In this document: piece by piece, positions 37,164-48,008 of the stretch | How positions within the stretch are numbered: the stretch's first letter is position 1 | Layout: each line of letters begins with the position of its first letter | Source: Gammaproteobacteria bacterium | GTDB lineage: Bacteria > Pseudomonadota > Gammaproteobacteria > Steroidobacterales > GCA-2729495 | Length of the DNA stretch: 64,000 nucleotides | Assembly: GCA_014337915.1 (NCBI GenBank) | Contig: QUBU01000010.1 | Location: 1 to 64,000 of the forward strand | Reading direction: 5' to 3' | The notes under the pieces: model-generated | Databases searched by the model: none | What the model was told of the DNA's origin: nothing | The model's input: the letters and a program-made list of their open reading frames with translations, nothing else | Position numbers and translations under genes: made by a program

Positions 37164-37613
37164 GCCCACCGCCATGACCGGTGATGGTTTCGCATCGATA
37201 ACAACGCAATTTAGCGCATCGTGTCTGCTGTAGCGCAACGTGCCGCCGATGTGTTCAGGGTGTTGTTGAAATTCTTCAGCTCCGCCATCATCCAATGCGG
37301 GGCGTGGGTGGGATCAATGCTGGGGAGGTCTGGAGCATCGACAGTTGTCGGAGGTGATGGGCCATGATCAGGGAAGCAAGTTTTCAGCCGGGGGACGGAC
37401 CGCTGGTTCCTGCCCTGTCCCGCTGGGAATGGGAGGGCGGAAGCCTGGAATCTGACGCGGAGCGCCCCAGCTTGCCGGCGCCAGAAGATCCAATGGTGGC
37501 TGGTGGTCTGCGTGAACCGGTCACGAGCGTCCCAAGCAGCCCCGGCGCTGGCCAGCGCCGGGGCTGATGCAGGGGGATGCGCCCGCTGCAGCGGGCAAGG
37601 CTGCTACGGCAGG
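37164..37613. other. intergenic region with a long palindrome, no gene seen
   Basis: About 450 bases separate the DUF488 start and the end of the NTF2-like gene. The only open frames are short and composition-driven. A perfect 30-bp palindrome lies at 37537-37566 (listed separately). The DUF488 promoter should lie in the left part; none is clear. Confidence 0.4.
37537..37566. repeat. perfect 30-bp palindrome
   Basis: The two 15-base halves, beginning cagccccggcgctgg, are exact reverse complements. As RNA it folds into a 13-bp stem with a 4-nt loop. No T-run follows on the plus strand. It lies 48 bases past the end of the minus-strand NTF2-like gene, so it may act as a 3' end barrier or terminator for it. 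Confidence 0.6.
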
Positions 37614-38138
37614 CTAGGGCTTGCCAATGCCGACATCGTTGGGCCGGCGGTTATCGACCATGGCGCCGATCATCCAGCGGTCGTCCTTGCGCACCATCAG
37701 GTACACCTCGACGAACGAGTCGGTCTTCTTTTCCGCCTTGTCCGACCGTTCGGTCACGGTCGTGACCCGGGTCCAGACCGTGGCGATATCCCCCTCTGCA
37801 CGGCTGTCGAGGATTTCGGCCTTGCGGCTGTAGACCTTGGTGGCGGAGATCAGCACCGAACCGACCATCATCCAGTGGCTGCGCAGTTCCGAAGTCAGGC
37901 TGTCGGCTGGTGCGCCACCGGTTCCGGGATGGGACGGGCGCAGCGTGAACTGCACGCTGCCAGGAGCGAAATAGCTGGCGGCCTTCTCGAGATCACGCCC
38001 GGTCACCGCGGCGTTGAAGGCGGTGACCACGGCCGCCGCCTCGGTCGCTTCCTTGCCGCCGGTGGCGGACCAGGCGGCGGGTGCGAGCAGGACGGTACCA
38101 ATGACGGCGATTGTGGCCAGGCGAATCCAGGGGGTCAT
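37614..38138 (-). CDS. exported NTF2/SnoaL-like (DUF4440-type) protein
   Basis: The 174-residue protein has a signal peptide (IRLATIAVIGTVLLAPAAWS) and then one NTF2-like domain (VVTAFNAAVTGRDLEKAASYFAP to VYLMVRKDDRWMIGAMVDN). The fold is a small cone-shaped barrel found in enzymes and scaffolds, so function cannot be told. ATG 38138 has ggagag five bases upstream. It follows the unknown gene at 38166 by 27 bases on the same strand and is probably cotranscribed. Confidence 0.65.
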   Translation of the reverse strand: MTPWIRLATIAVIGTVLLAPAAWSATGGKEATEAAAVVTAFNAAVTGRDLEKAASYFAPGSVQFTLRPSHPGTGGAPADSLTSELRSHWMMVGSVLISATKVYSRKAEILDSRAEGDIATVWTRVTTVTERSDKAEKKTDSFVEVYLMVRKDDRWMIGAMVDNRRPNDVGIGKP

Positions 38139-38165
38139 CAGGTCTCTCCATTGTGGGTTGAGCAA

Positions 38166-38792
38166 TCAGTTCCTGCCGCGCTGCTGGCGGATGGCATCGA
38201 GGAAGGCCTCATCCACGGTGCACAGGCCTTGCTGGCGGGCGGCGGCAATGATGCGTTCCAGGACCGCCTGCAGGAAGGGGCGCGGCACGTCGGTGAGGCG
38301 ACGGCAGGCCGCGTCGCTGAATCGTACCTTCTCGTCGAGCCGGTTGGCCAGGTAGATCACGGCCTGCAGCTCATTGCCCGGCACCGTGGGTGCGGCGGTT
38401 GCAAAGGGCCTGGCGTGCTCGGCGAACCAGAATTCACCCCGGGCGCGGAAGCCGTAGAAGATGGGCAGGCTTGGGAAGTCACAGCCTGCTTCGACGCCAT
38501 TGCGGAACTGCGACTTCAGCAGTATGTCATCGATGCGGAGCACGAATTTGCCAGTTCCGGGACTCGCTGGTGATGCTGGCCCCAAGTCGACCGGCAGCGT
38601 ATCGTCCCATGTGCATTCGAACACCTGCACGGCTTCGTCGATGATCTGTGGGCGCTCCGTAGTGCCGCGGTTCGCTGCCAGCGGCGAGGGGCGCAGCGTG
38701 AACGGATTGGCCTTGCGCTTGGCCTCGGGCGCGTGGCCCCGATAGCCGAGGCGCACGAAGTCGCCCGGCCGGTATTCTTCCCTGTCGTCCAT
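38166..38792 (-). CDS. unrecognised 208-residue soluble protein
   Basis: I do not recognise this family. The protein begins MDDREEYRPGDFVRLGYRGH, has a central segment with FYGFRARGEFWFAEHARPF and ends in an Arg/Gln-rich helix. It has no signal peptide or membrane segment. A strong ribosome binding site (gcaggaggcctc) precedes the ATG at 38792. The exported NTF2-like gene follows it in the same direction. Codon use matches the housekeeping genes, so recent transfer is not evident. Confidence 0.6.
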   Translation of the reverse strand: MDDREEYRPGDFVRLGYRGHAPEAKRKANPFTLRPSPLAANRGTTERPQIIDEAVQVFECTWDDTLPVDLGPASPASPGTGKFVLRIDDILLKSQFRNGVEAGCDFPSLPIFYGFRARGEFWFAEHARPFATAAPTVPGNELQAVIYLANRLDEKVRFSDAACRRLTDVPRPFLQAVLERIIAAARQQGLCTVDEAFLDAIRQQRGRN

Positions 38793-39101
38793 GAGGCCTC
38801 CTGCTGCGATGGCCGTTCAATAGCACATTGATTAATGCCGATGCCTGATCTGGGTCAGGCCGGTAGCAGGGGGCGATGCGGCAGGCGAAATCAAATCATG
38901 AAAGTTGTTTAAGATGTTGTTATAAAAGACATAATTATCTGTACCATGGTAATGCATGTGAGGTAGCGGCTGGTTGGGCCGCGCGCAGCATGCCTGCGCA
39001 GTCCGGCACGCCGGTGGCGGGCATTGAAGATGTGCCGCGTCCCGGAGTCGCTGGGGCTCTTGGCTATAATGGCGGCTGCCGCCGGAGATCGCGGCCGACG
39101 C
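38793..39101. other. intergenic region with AT-rich patch
   Basis: No gene is seen. From about 38885 to 38955 the base composition drops sharply to AT-rich (for example ttgttataaaagacataatt), unlike the rest of the window. A TATAAT lies at 39065-39070, 31 bases before tRNA-Leu, and is its likely -10. Confidence 0.4.
39065..39070 (+). promoter_or_regulatory. -10 element for tRNA-Leu
   Basis: A perfect TATAAT lies 31 bases before the tRNA-Leu gene, the same placement as for tRNA-Pro. No strong -35 is visible. Confidence 0.5.
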
Positions 39102-39186
39102 GCGAAAGTGGCGGAACTGGTAGACGCGCAGGATTTAGGTTCCTGTGGGGCAACCCGTGAGAGTTCGAGTCTCTCCTTTCGCACCA
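39102..39186 (+). tRNA. tRNA-Leu (anticodon TAG)
   Basis: The acceptor stem gcgaaag/ctttcgc, long variable arm, anticodon loop tttaggt and encoded CCA are present over 85 nt. It lies just upstream of tig. Confidence 0.95.
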
Positions 39187-39243
39187 CGCGAGCAGTCGGT
39201 CCCGTTTCCCGCGTGTGACAAACAATCTGACAAGGAACGAACT

Positions 39244-40533
39244 TTGACGGACGTGCAGGTTTCACTGGAGACGGGGGCGGGGCTGGAACGGCGGCTGCGG
39301 GTGCAGGTGCCGGCGTCTCGCGTGGAGCAGGAACTGGAGGCGCGGTTCCGCTCGGCCGCGCGGACGGTGCGGCTCAAGGGCTTCCGGCCGGGCAAGGTGC
39401 CCGATGGCGTGGTGCGGCAGCGCTTCGGGCCGCAGATCCGCCAGGAAGTGATCCAGGAGGTGGTCCAGTCCAGCTATTCCGAGGCCATTGCGCGGGAGAA
39501 GCTGCGGCCGGTGGGCAGCCCGCGCATCGAGAGCGAGCCCGAGGTCCCGGGCGAGGGCATCGCGTACACGGCGATCTTCGAGGTTTATCCCGAATTCAGC
39601 GTGGCCGGGCTCGACGCCATGGTGGTCGAGAAGGCCGAAGTCAGCGTCACCGAGGCCGATATCGACCAGACCATCGAACGGCTGCGCAAGCAGCGTGGCC
39701 AGTGGCAGCCGGCGGGGCGCGCGGCCGTCGCCGGGGATCGCGTGGTTCTGGATTTCGCCGGCACGCTCGGGGGCGAGCCGGTCGAGGGTGGGAAGGCGGA
39801 GCGCTTCGCCGTCGTGATCGGTGAGGGCCGCATGCTGCCCGGATTCGAGTCCGCACTGGTCGGCACCACCGACGGCGCGGACAAGAGCTTCGACGTGACT
39901 TTTCCCGCTGACTACTACGAGGAAAAGCTACGTGGCCAGACGGTGACCTTCCAGGTGCACGTCCACGAGGTGACGGCGCTGGAACTGCCCGCGGTGGACG
40001 CGGAATTCATCCGCCGCTTCGACGTGGCCAGCGGCGATCTGGCGGAATTCCGCAGGCTGGTGCGCGAGAACCTCGAGCGCGAAGCGCTGGCCAAGGTGCA
40101 GGCGGAGATGCGTCGCCAGGTCATCGAGCAGCTGCTGGCGGCCAATCCGGTGGACGTGCCCGCCGTCATGGTGTCCCGCGAGGCGGCCAGCCTGCAGGCC
40201 GAGGCCGCGCGCAGTGCCGGCACGGCGCAGGGCCAGGCTGCCGGTGCCTACGACGAAGTTGCGCGGCGGCGAGTGCGCATCGGGCTGATCCTCGGTGAGC
40301 TGGTCAGGGCGCAGTCCATCACCGCCGACCAGGGCCGGATCGAGCTCAAGCTCGACGAGCTCTGCCGGACCTATGACCGGCCCGACGAGGTGCGCCGGAT
40401 CTACCAGCAGAACCCCGACCTGATGTCCCAGGTTGAAAATTCCGTGATTGAGGAGCAGGTCATGACCTGGCTGATGGAAAGGGCCAGGATCACGACCCGG
40501 AGCGTCGCCTTCGGGCAGCTGATGGGCGTATAG
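39244..40533 (+). CDS. tig: trigger factor, ribosome-associated chaperone and prolyl isomerase
   Basis: The protein has 429 residues. The N-terminal ribosome-binding domain carries [16 protein letters not shown] (the GFRxGxxP signature). A central FKBP-type isomerase domain follows ([40 protein letters not shown]), then the helical C-terminal arm. The TTG start at 39244 is supported by aagga seven bases upstream and by the conserved N-terminus [17 protein letters not shown]. tig-clpP-clpX-lon follows the usual order. Confidence 0.95.
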   Translation: MTDVQVSLETGAGLERRLRVQVPASRVEQELEARFRSAARTVRLKGFRPGKVPDGVVRQRFGPQIRQEVIQEVVQSSYSEAIAREKLRPVGSPRIESEPEVPGEGIAYTAIFEVYPEFSVAGLDAMVVEKAEVSVTEADIDQTIERLRKQRGQWQPAGRAAVAGDRVVLDFAGTLGGEPVEGGKAERFAVVIGEGRMLPGFESALVGTTDGADKSFDVTFPADYYEEKLRGQTVTFQVHVHEVTALELPAVDAEFIRRFDVASGDLAEFRRLVRENLEREALAKVQAEMRRQVIEQLLAANPVDVPAVMVSREAASLQAEAARSAGTAQGQAAGAYDEVARRRVRIGLILGELVRAQSITADQGRIELKLDELCRTYDRPDEVRRIYQQNPDLMSQVENSVIEEQVMTWLMERARITTRSVAFGQLMGV

Positions 40534-40543
40534 AAAGGAAAGC

Positions 40544-41182
40544 ATGAACCGCATGGATACCCAGGCACTGAACCTCGTTCCGATCGTGGTCGAGCAGACC
40601 GCGCGCGGCGAGCGCTCCTATGACATCTACTCGCGCCTCCTCAAGGAGCGTGTGGTGTTCATGGTCGGGCCGGTAGAGGACTACACCGCTAACGTCGTGG
40701 TTGCGCAGCTGCTGTACCTCGAGTCGGAGAATCCTGACAAGGACATCCACCTCTACATCAATTCGCCCGGCGGTTCGGTGAGCGCCGGCCTCTCCATCTA
40801 TGACACCATGCAGTTCATCAAGCCGGATGTCGGCACCATCTGCGTGGGACAGGCGGCCAGCATGGGAGCGGTGCTGCTGGCTGGCGGCGCCAGGGGCAAG
40901 CGCCACTGCCTGCCGCATTCCCGCGTGATGATCCACCAGCCCCTTGGCGGCTTTCAGGGCCAGGCGGAGGACTTTGACCGCTATGCCAAGGAAATCCTCC
41001 AGACCCGCTCGCGGCTCAATGACATCCTCGCCAGGCACACCGGCCAGGCGCTGGAGCGCATCGAAAAGGACACCGACAGGGACTACTTCATGAGCGGCGA
41101 GGAAGCAGCGGCCTACGGCATCATCGACACGGTGCTGGCGCGGCGCGCCACGGTCGAAGCGCCCGGTGGCGGTCCGGCCTGA
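40544..41182 (+). CDS. clpP: ATP-dependent Clp protease proteolytic subunit
   Basis: The 212-residue serine protease has the catalytic triad in [11 protein letters not shown] (Ser), HSRVMIHQP (His) and DTDRDYFM (Asp). It assembles into a double heptamer that degrades substrates fed by ClpX or ClpA. The start is 10 bases after tig. The short N-terminal propeptide is typical. Confidence 0.96.
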   Translation: MNRMDTQALNLVPIVVEQTARGERSYDIYSRLLKERVVFMVGPVEDYTANVVVAQLLYLESENPDKDIHLYINSPGGSVSAGLSIYDTMQFIKPDVGTICVGQAASMGAVLLAGGARGKRHCLPHSRVMIHQPLGGFQGQAEDFDRYAKEILQTRSRLNDILARHTGQALERIEKDTDRDYFMSGEEAAAYGIIDTVLARRATVEAPGGGPA

Positions 41183-41213
41183 GGGTATTGTCCGGAAACG
41201 CGACCTGCGTGCT

Positions 41214-41243
41214 TTGCGCCGGTTGCTCGGTGCGTGATATATA
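41214..41243 (+). promoter_or_regulatory. candidate promoter for clpX
   Basis: TTGCGC (41214-41219) and TATATA (41238-41243) have an 18-base spacer in the clpP-clpX gap. It would allow expression of clpX apart from clpP. Confidence 0.4.
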
Positions 41244-41310
41244 CCGGCAGGAAGCCGGGGCGTTTGCGCCAGCCTGCTGACTGGCTGGTGGCACTGGAAC
41301 CGAGGGTGAT

Positions 41311-42633
41311 ATGTCGAACGAGACTCGTGGACGAAATGACGACGGAAAGCTGCTCTACTGCTCGTTCTGCGGCAAGAGCCAGCATGAGGTCCGCAAGCTC
41401 ATCGCGGGTCCGTCGGTATTCATCTGCGACGAATGCGTCGAACTCTGCAATGACATCATCCGGGAGGAGCTCGAGGACCGCACGGAGCAGCGCGGCACGA
41501 AGCTGCCGAAGCCGCACGAGATCAAGGCAGTTCTCGACGAGTACGTCATCGGTCAGGAACGTGCGAAGAAGGTGCTGTCGGTTGCGGTCTACAACCACTA
41601 CAAGCGCCTGGAGAGCCGCGGTGGCGAGGGCGGCAAGAAAGACGTCGAGATCTCCAAGAGCAACATCCTGCTGATCGGCCCGACGGGTTGCGGCAAGACG
41701 CTGCTGGCCGAGACCCTGGCCCGGCTGCTGAACGTGCCGTTCACCATCGCCGATGCCACGACGCTGACCGAGGCCGGGTATGTCGGCGAGGATGTCGAGA
41801 ACATCATCCAGAAGCTTTTGCAGAAGTGCGATTACGATGTCGAAAAGGCCCAGACGGGCATCGTCTATATCGACGAAATCGACAAGATTTCGCGCAAGTC
41901 CGACAACCCGTCGATCACCCGGGATGTCTCGGGTGAGGGCGTGCAGCAGGCCCTGCTGAAGCTGATCGAGGGCACGGTTGCGTCCGTGCCGCCCCAGGGT
42001 GGCCGCAAGCATCCGCAGCAGGAATTCCTGCAGGTCGATACCACCAACATCCTGTTCATCGTCGGCGGTGCGTTTGCGGGCCTGGAGAAGATCATCCGCA
42101 AGCGCTCCCAGACCGGTGGCATAGGCTTCGTGGCGGAGATCAAGAGCAGTGCCGACGAGCCCAACATCGGCCAGTTGCTGACCGACGTCGAGCCCGAGGA
42201 CCTGATCAAGTACGGGCTGATCCCTGAGTTCGTCGGCCGGCTGCCCGTGGTGGCGACGCTCGACGAACTGGACGAAAAGGCACTGGTCAGCATCCTGGTC
42301 GATCCGCGCAATGCACTCACCAAGCAATACCACAAGCTGTTCGAGATGGAAGGCTGTGAGCTGGAGTTTCGCGATGATGCGCTGCGCGCCGTGGCGCAGA
42401 AGGCGATGCAGCGCAAGACCGGCGCCCGCGGCCTGCGCACCATTCTCGAAAGCGTGCTGCTCGACACCATGTACGAACTGCCTTCCATGACCAACGCCCG
42501 CAAGGTCGTGGTCGACGAGGCCGTCATCCTCGGCGAGACCCGGCCGTACGTGATCTACGAGTCCGACGAGGTTGCAGCACCGCGGCAGGCCATCGAGGAC
42601 GAGCGCCTGCGCACCGGGTCCGGCCGGTCCTGA
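41311..42633 (+). CDS. clpX: ATP-dependent Clp protease ATP-binding subunit
   Basis: The 440-residue AAA+ unfoldase has an N-terminal zinc domain ([11 protein letters not shown] with [12 protein letters not shown]), Walker [16 protein letters not shown], Walker B YIDEIDKI and the RKHPQQEF segment. It recognises tagged proteins and feeds ClpP. Confidence 0.97.
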   Translation: MSNETRGRNDDGKLLYCSFCGKSQHEVRKLIAGPSVFICDECVELCNDIIREELEDRTEQRGTKLPKPHEIKAVLDEYVIGQERAKKVLSVAVYNHYKRLESRGGEGGKKDVEISKSNILLIGPTGCGKTLLAETLARLLNVPFTIADATTLTEAGYVGEDVENIIQKLLQKCDYDVEKAQTGIVYIDEIDKISRKSDNPSITRDVSGEGVQQALLKLIEGTVASVPPQGGRKHPQQEFLQVDTTNILFIVGGAFAGLEKIIRKRSQTGGIGFVAEIKSSADEPNIGQLLTDVEPEDLIKYGLIPEFVGRLPVVATLDELDEKALVSILVDPRNALTKQYHKLFEMEGCELEFRDDALRAVAQKAMQRKTGARGLRTILESVLLDTMYELPSMTNARKVVVDEAVILGETRPYVIYESDEVAAPRQAIEDERLRTGSGRS

Positions 42634-42697
42634 GCCACCCGGCGGATTCCGCCATGACGGCGGAACAGCGCAGTTTCCAGGGACGATGGAGAGGCAG

Positions 42698-45109
42698 ATG
42701 ACCGAGGACCAGTCGCAGTTCCGCAAGGGCGTGCCGATTCTTCCGCTGCGCGATGTCGTGGTCTATCCGCACATGGTGATCCCGCTGTTCGTGGGCCGGC
42801 AGAAGTCCATTCTCGCCCTGGACGTGGCCATGAACGCTGGCAAGCAGATCCTGCTGGTCGCGCAGAAGCAGGCAGATGTCGATGATCCCGGTCTCGGTGA
42901 CATCTATTCGGTGGGCACGCTGGCGACGATCCTGCAGCTGCTCAAGCTGCCCGATGGCACGGTCAAGGTGCTGGTGGAGGGCGGCTCGCGAGCGCGCCTG
43001 CTGGAATGCTATGCCGGCGAACATTTCGCCGCCGATATCGAGCTGGTTGCCGACGACGGCAGCATCGAGGCCCGGGAGCTCGACGTGCTCCGGCGCTCGA
43101 TCGTTTCCCAGTTCGAGAACTACGTAAAGCTCAACAAGAAGGTGCCGCCGGAGATCCTCACCTCGCTGGCCGGCATCGACCAGCCTGGCCGCCTCGCCGA
43201 CACCGTGGTGGCCCATATGTCGCTGAAGCTCGAGGCCAAGCAGAAGGTCCTCGAGATAAGCGCCGTCCGCGAGCGCCTCGAGCATGTGCTCGGCCTGGTG
43301 GATACCGAGATCGACATGCTGCAGATCGAGAAGCGCATCCGCGGGCGCGTCAAGCAGCAGATGGAGAAGAGCCAGCGGGAGTACTACCTGAACGAGCAGA
43401 TGAAGGCGATCCAGAAGGAACTCGGCGACATGGAAGATGCGCCGAACGAGATCGCTGAGCTGGAGCAGAAGATCGGCCGCGCCGGCATGTCGCAGGAGGC
43501 CCGCGAAAAGGCTACCTCGGAGCTCAACAAGCTGAAGATGATGTCGCCCATGTCGGCTGAGGCCACTGTGGTGCGCAACTACATTGACTGGCTGGTCAAG
43601 TCACCCTGGCGCAGCCGGACCAAGATCAACCGCGACCTGCGCCATGCCGAGACTGTGCTGGAAGCCGATCACTACGGCCTGGAGAAGGTCAAGGAACGCA
43701 TCCTCGAGTACCTGGCCGTCCAGCAGCGCGTCAGGAAGACCAAGGGTCCGATCCTCTGCCTGGTCGGGCCGCCCGGTGTCGGCAAGACCTCGCTCGGGCA
43801 GAGTATTGCCAGGGCAACGAACCGCAAGTTCATCCGCATGTCGCTGGGTGGCGTCCGCGACGAGGCGGAGATCCGCGGCCACCGTCGGACCTACATCGGA
43901 TCCATGCCAGGCAAGATCATCCAGAACCTGGCGAAGACCGGCGTGCGCAATCCGCTGTTCCTGCTGGACGAGGTCGACAAGATGTCGACGGATTTCCGCG
44001 GTGATCCATCCTCCGCGCTGCTCGAGGTGCTGGATCCGGAGCAGAATGCGACCTTCAACGACCATTACCTGGAAGTCGATTTCGACCTTTCGGATGTCAT
44101 GTTCGTGTGCACGGCCAACACGCTCAATATCCCGGCGCCGCTGCTCGACCGCATGGAAGTCATCCGCATCCCGGGATACACCGAGGACGAGAAGCTCAAC
44201 ATTGCCCGTAATTACCTGATCCCCAAACAGATGAAGGCCAACGGGCTGAAGGACCGGGAGCTGGTCATCGGTGATGCGGCGATTCGCGACGTGATTCGCT
44301 ACTACACGCGCGAGTCCGGCGTGCGCAACCTCGAGAGGGAGATCGCCAAGATCTGCCGCAAGGTCGTCAAGAGCCTGCTGCTCAAGCCGCGCGAAGGCCA
44401 GATCCAGGTTGGCCCGCGAGGCCTGGACAAGCATCTGGGCGTGCGGCGCTTTCGCTACGGCCGTGCCGAAGAGACCGACCAGGTCGGCCAGGTCACCGGC
44501 CTCGCCTGGACCGAGGTCGGCGGTGAGTTGCTCACCATCGAGGCTGCCGTGGTGCCCGGCAAGGGCAAGCTCATCCACACCGGCCAGCTCGGCGATGTCA
44601 TGCAGGAATCGATCCAGGCGGCCACCACCGTGGTGCGCAGCCGGGCCCGGGTGCTCGGCATCGATGAGGATTTCCACCAGCGCTTCGACCTGCACGTGCA
44701 CGTGCCGGAAGGTGCAACCCCGAAGGATGGCCCGAGCGCTGGCGTCGGCATGTGCACCGCGCTGGTCTCGGCGCTGACCGGCATCCCCGTGCGCTCCGAC
44801 GTCGCCATGACCGGCGAGATCACGCTGCGTGGCGAAGTGCTGCCGATCGGTGGCCTGAAGGAGAAACTGCTGGCCGCACACCGTGGTGGCATCACCACTG
44901 CACTGATCCCGAAGGACAACGAAAAGGACCTCGCGGAAATCCCGAAAAACATCAAGGACAAGCTGCGGATTGTTCCGGTTCGATGGATGGACGAGGTGCT
45001 GCAGCTGTCGCTGCAACGGCTGCCGCTGCCAAAGGCCGGTGACGTCGCAGCATCGGAAGAGGCACCGGCGAAGAGCGAAGCGGGCTCCGGCGAGGTGCGT
45101 GCGCATTGA
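42698..45109 (+). CDS. lon: ATP-dependent protease La
   Basis: The 803-residue enzyme has a LON substrate-binding domain starting [17 protein letters not shown], Walker [14 protein letters not shown], and a protease domain with catalytic Ser in [11 protein letters not shown] and Lys in [13 protein letters not shown] 42698 is chosen because ggagagg sits just upstream; ATG 42686 would add four residues. Lon degrades misfolded and regulatory proteins. Confidence 0.96.
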   Translation: MTEDQSQFRKGVPILPLRDVVVYPHMVIPLFVGRQKSILALDVAMNAGKQILLVAQKQADVDDPGLGDIYSVGTLATILQLLKLPDGTVKVLVEGGSRARLLECYAGEHFAADIELVADDGSIEARELDVLRRSIVSQFENYVKLNKKVPPEILTSLAGIDQPGRLADTVVAHMSLKLEAKQKVLEISAVRERLEHVLGLVDTEIDMLQIEKRIRGRVKQQMEKSQREYYLNEQMKAIQKELGDMEDAPNEIAELEQKIGRAGMSQEAREKATSELNKLKMMSPMSAEATVVRNYIDWLVKSPWRSRTKINRDLRHAETVLEADHYGLEKVKERILEYLAVQQRVRKTKGPILCLVGPPGVGKTSLGQSIARATNRKFIRMSLGGVRDEAEIRGHRRTYIGSMPGKIIQNLAKTGVRNPLFLLDEVDKMSTDFRGDPSSALLEVLDPEQNATFNDHYLEVDFDLSDVMFVCTANTLNIPAPLLDRMEVIRIPGYTEDEKLNIARNYLIPKQMKANGLKDRELVIGDAAIRDVIRYYTRESGVRNLEREIAKICRKVVKSLLLKPREGQIQVGPRGLDKHLGVRRFRYGRAEETDQVGQVTGLAWTEVGGELLTIEAAVVPGKGKLIHTGQLGDVMQESIQAATTVVRSRARVLGIDEDFHQRFDLHVHVPEGATPKDGPSAGVGMCTALVSALTGIPVRSDVAMTGEITLRGEVLPIGGLKEKLLAAHRGGITTALIPKDNEKDLAEIPKNIKDKLRIVPVRWMDEVLQLSLQRLPLPKAGDVAASEEAPAKSEAGSGEVRAH

Positions 45110-45129
45110 CGCTGGCCGGCGGCCGTTTA

Positions 45130-45159
45130 TTGACAGTGGTTTTTCGGCCTTGGTATAAC
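45130..45159 (+). promoter_or_regulatory. sigma70-type promoter for hupB
   Basis: TTGACA (45130-45135) and TATAAC (45154-45159) have an 18-base spacer in the lon-hupB gap. The leader to the hupB ATG would be about 175 bases. Confidence 0.65.
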
Positions 45160-45340
45160 GTCGCGGACCTCGCCGGTCATGACGCTGCCAGCCGGCAGCG
45201 TGTCTCCTGCCAAGAATCCGCGTTGCCTGGACATACGCGAAGGAATCGGCATCGGCCGGTGAGCGCATTCGGGGGACGTCGCCGTAACCGGTGGCGTGCG
45301 GTTCCAGCGTAATCGTCGCGTTTCGCTTAAGGATATTTCC

Positions 45341-45613
45341 ATGAACAAGGGTGATCTGATCGATGCCGTTTCCGGTGAGGCTGGGCTGTCCAAGGCCGAT
45401 GCCTCGCGGGCTGTCGAGTCCATGATTGCGGCCATCACCAGGGCATTGAAGGACGGCAATCAGGTCTCCCTGGTCGGCTTCGGCACCTTTACCGTGAAGA
45501 CGCGTGCCGCCCGTACCGGACGCAACCCCCGCACCGGGGATGCCATCGAGATCCGGGCCAGCCGGATTCCTGGCTTCCGCGCTGGCAAGGCCCTGAAGGA
45601 TGCCGTAAACTAA
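45341..45613 (+). CDS. hupB: DNA-binding protein HU
   Basis: The 90-residue nucleoid protein begins [20 protein letters not shown] and carries the DNA-bending arm with [16 protein letters not shown]. The downstream position after lon, and before ppiD, matches HU-beta. Ribosome binding site aaggat precedes the ATG. Confidence 0.95.
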   Translation: MNKGDLIDAVSGEAGLSKADASRAVESMIAAITRALKDGNQVSLVGFGTFTVKTRAARTGRNPRTGDAIEIRASRIPGFRAGKALKDAVN

Positions 45614-45745
45614 CGCGCCTTTTTCGGGTACTGCCGGGTTTGCTGATGACCCGACAGGTTCCGGAGGCGGGTGTGTGACCGTGCCAGAGCTGGGGCGGCG
45701 GTTTCCTGCGGCGGCAAGCCTCCCGGGCGTTCGAACGTCATGGAC

Positions 45746-45821
45746 GGGTGCTTAGCTCAGCTGGAAGAGCGTCGCCCTTACAAGGCGAAGGTCGGGGGTT
45801 CGAGACCCTCAGCACCCACCA
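45746..45821 (+). tRNA. tRNA-Val (anticodon TAC)
   Basis: The acceptor stem gggtgct/agcaccc, anticodon loop cttacaa and encoded CCA are present over 76 nt. tRNA-Asp follows after seven bases. Confidence 0.95.
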
Positions 45822-45828
45822 GTTCCGT

Positions 45829-45905
45829 GGAGTGGTAGTTCAGCTGGTTAGAATACCGGCCTGTCACGCCGGGGGTCGCGGGTTCGAGTCCCGTCCACTC
45901 CGCCA
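45829..45905 (+). tRNA. tRNA-Asp (anticodon GTC)
   Basis: The acceptor stem ggagtgg/ccactcc, anticodon loop ctgtcac and encoded CCA are present over 77 nt. A terminator follows it. Confidence 0.95.
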
Positions 45906-45919
45906 GCTCCAGGAAAGGC

Positions 45920-45949
45920 GGGCGCCACCAGTGGCGCCCGTTCTTTTTT
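45920..45949 (+). terminator. intrinsic terminator after tRNA-Val/tRNA-Asp
   Basis: The stem gggcgcca/tggcgccc (extendable by one pair) around ccag is followed by gttctttttt. It ends the tRNA transcript before ppiD and is the clearest rho-independent terminator in the window. Confidence 0.85.
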
Positions 45950-46036
45950 CCAACTGTAGAATGCGCGTTTCGGCCGACAGGCCCGTCCGCGGGGGCGCGA
46001 GTTCCACGGGCGCAGATCGCACAAACTGGAGTCACC

Positions 46037-47980
46037 ATGCTGCAGAACATTCGTGACCGCTTCACCGGCGTCATGGCGCTGATCATCATCGGGGGCATCG
46101 GTGTGGCGATGGTCATCGGCCTGGTGAACACCGACACCGGCATGCAGGGACGCGAGTCCGCTGCCTCCGTCAACGGCGAGGACATTGCGCTCACCGACTA
46201 CCGCGAGGTGGTGCAGCAGCAGGTGCTGCAGCAGGAACAGCTGACCAAGTCGGATATTCCGGCGGCCGAGAGGGCGCAGATCGACCGCAATGTTCTCGAG
46301 GGCATGGTCCGCAACCGCGTCGTTGCCCAGTACGTGAAGGCCCAGGGTTTCCGGGTCAGCGACGCCAGTGTTGCCGAGCAGATCCGCACGCTGCCGGTCT
46401 TCCAGGTGGGCGGCAAGTTCTCCCCGGATGGCTACCAGGCGGCCCTGGCGAGTCAGGGCATCTCGCCGGCGGTATTCGAGGAAGAGCGGCGTGTCGCCAT
46501 GGAGATCGGGCAGCTGCAGGACGGGCTGCTGGAGAGCGCGTTTTACACGCCAGCGGAGTTTCGCCGCTTCGTCGTCCTCGAGGGTGAACGCCGCCAGGCG
46601 GCCTACGCGATCCTCGACGTCAAGGCCCTTGCCGCCGCCGTGACGGTCACCGATCCCGAAGTCAAGGCGTACTACGATGCGCATCCGGACCGCTTCGAAT
46701 CCCGCGAGAGCGTCTCGATCGACTACGTCGAGGCCAGGCCATCCGAGGTCGCGCCGGCGGGTGAGCCCACCGAGGCGGAACTGCGCGCCAGCTACGAATC
46801 CAACCCGGACCGGTTTCAGAGCGCCGAGCAGCGCCGTGCGCGGCACATCCTGGTTGCTACGGGCAAGGATGCTGACGACAAGGCTGCCGCCAGCAAGGCG
46901 GCGGACATCCGCGCCCGCCTGGAAAAGGGCGAAGATTTTGCTGCACTGGCACGCCAGTACTCGGATGACACGGGCTCGGCCGCCAACGGTGGCGAACTCG
47001 GCTGGGCAGGCAAGGGGACCTATGTGGGACCGTTCGAGGACGCGCTGTTCGCGGCCCGGCCCGGCGAGATCACGCAGCCAGTCAAGACCGAGTTCGGCTA
47101 CCACATCATCCAGCTCGAGGAAGTGCGCCCCGGGATCCGCCGGTCATTCGACGAGGTGCGCCCGGAACTGGTGGAGGAAGCGCGGCACAAGGGCTCCCAG
47201 GACCGGTTCTTCGAACTGACCGAGAAGATGGATGACGCCGCCTTGCAGAACCCGGGCAGCCTGGAAGCCGTGGCTAAGGCCAGTGGGCTGCCGATCAGGC
47301 ACGTGGCCGAGTTTACCCGCAGCGCCGGCGGCGAACCCTTTGGCGCCAACCGGGCGGTCATCGATGCCGCATTCAGTGCGCGCGTGCTGGAAGCGGGCGA
47401 GAACAGTGCGCTGGTGGAGATCGGCGATGGCAGCGCGGTGATCCTGCGGGTCACCGAGCACCGGCCGGCGAAGCTGCGGCCGCTGGAGGAAGTCAGGGTG
47501 CAGGCAGAGTCCGATGCCCGCGCCGAGAAGGCTGCCATGCTGGCGGCCGAGCGTGGCCAGAAGATCGTGCAGGACGCGCGTGCGGGCACCGACTTTCGCA
47601 CGCTGGTGGCAGCAGCGGGTGCGACGCTGGTTGCGCCGCCGGAGCCGCTGGTGCGCAACAGCCCGGGCGTGCCCACGGAGGTCCTGGCAGCGATTTTCCG
47701 TGCGCCGCGGCCTGCGGCTGCGGCCAGTAGTGCCGGCTCCACCGGGCGCAACAGCTTCGACGGTCTGGCCCTGCAGGATGGCAGCTATGCGGTCCTGCGC
47801 GTGGATGCCGTGATTCCTGGCAAGCCCGACGAGATTCCCCGCGAGCAGCGTGATGCCCGGAAAGCCGCCCTGGCGCGCCAGACCGGGGTCGGTGAGGTCA
47901 CCGGCGTGGCAGTCGACCTGCGCAAGGCCGCCAAGGTCGTGGTGGCGCCTGGCCTGTTCGACCAGCAGGACAATCCCTGA
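46037..47980 (+). CDS. ppiD: SurA/PpiD-type periplasmic chaperone with parvulin domain
   Basis: The 647-residue inner-membrane-anchored protein has one N-terminal helix ([20 protein letters not shown]), a SurA-like N-terminal chaperone domain, and one parvulin domain at about 270-362 ([36 protein letters not shown]). PpiD sits near the Sec translocon and helps newly exported proteins. Its position after hupB is conserved. Confidence 0.93.
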   Translation: MLQNIRDRFTGVMALIIIGGIGVAMVIGLVNTDTGMQGRESAASVNGEDIALTDYREVVQQQVLQQEQLTKSDIPAAERAQIDRNVLEGMVRNRVVAQYVKAQGFRVSDASVAEQIRTLPVFQVGGKFSPDGYQAALASQGISPAVFEEERRVAMEIGQLQDGLLESAFYTPAEFRRFVVLEGERRQAAYAILDVKALAAAVTVTDPEVKAYYDAHPDRFESRESVSIDYVEARPSEVAPAGEPTEAELRASYESNPDRFQSAEQRRARHILVATGKDADDKAAASKAADIRARLEKGEDFAALARQYSDDTGSAANGGELGWAGKGTYVGPFEDALFAARPGEITQPVKTEFGYHIIQLEEVRPGIRRSFDEVRPELVEEARHKGSQDRFFELTEKMDDAALQNPGSLEAVAKASGLPIRHVAEFTRSAGGEPFGANRAVIDAAFSARVLEAGENSALVEIGDGSAVILRVTEHRPAKLRPLEEVRVQAESDARAEKAAMLAAERGQKIVQDARAGTDFRTLVAAAGATLVAPPEPLVRNSPGVPTEVLAAIFRAPRPAAAASSAGSTGRNSFDGLALQDGSYAVLRVDAVIPGKPDEIPREQRDARKAALARQTGVGEVTGVAVDLRKAAKVVVAPGLFDQQDNP

Positions 47981-48008
47981 CCCGCGCCTACGTCCAGCCG
48001 GGGCATCC

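Noticed and set aside
37364..37567. 67-codon plus-strand open frame
   Set aside because: Its tail runs through the perfect palindrome and it has no ribosome site or domain.
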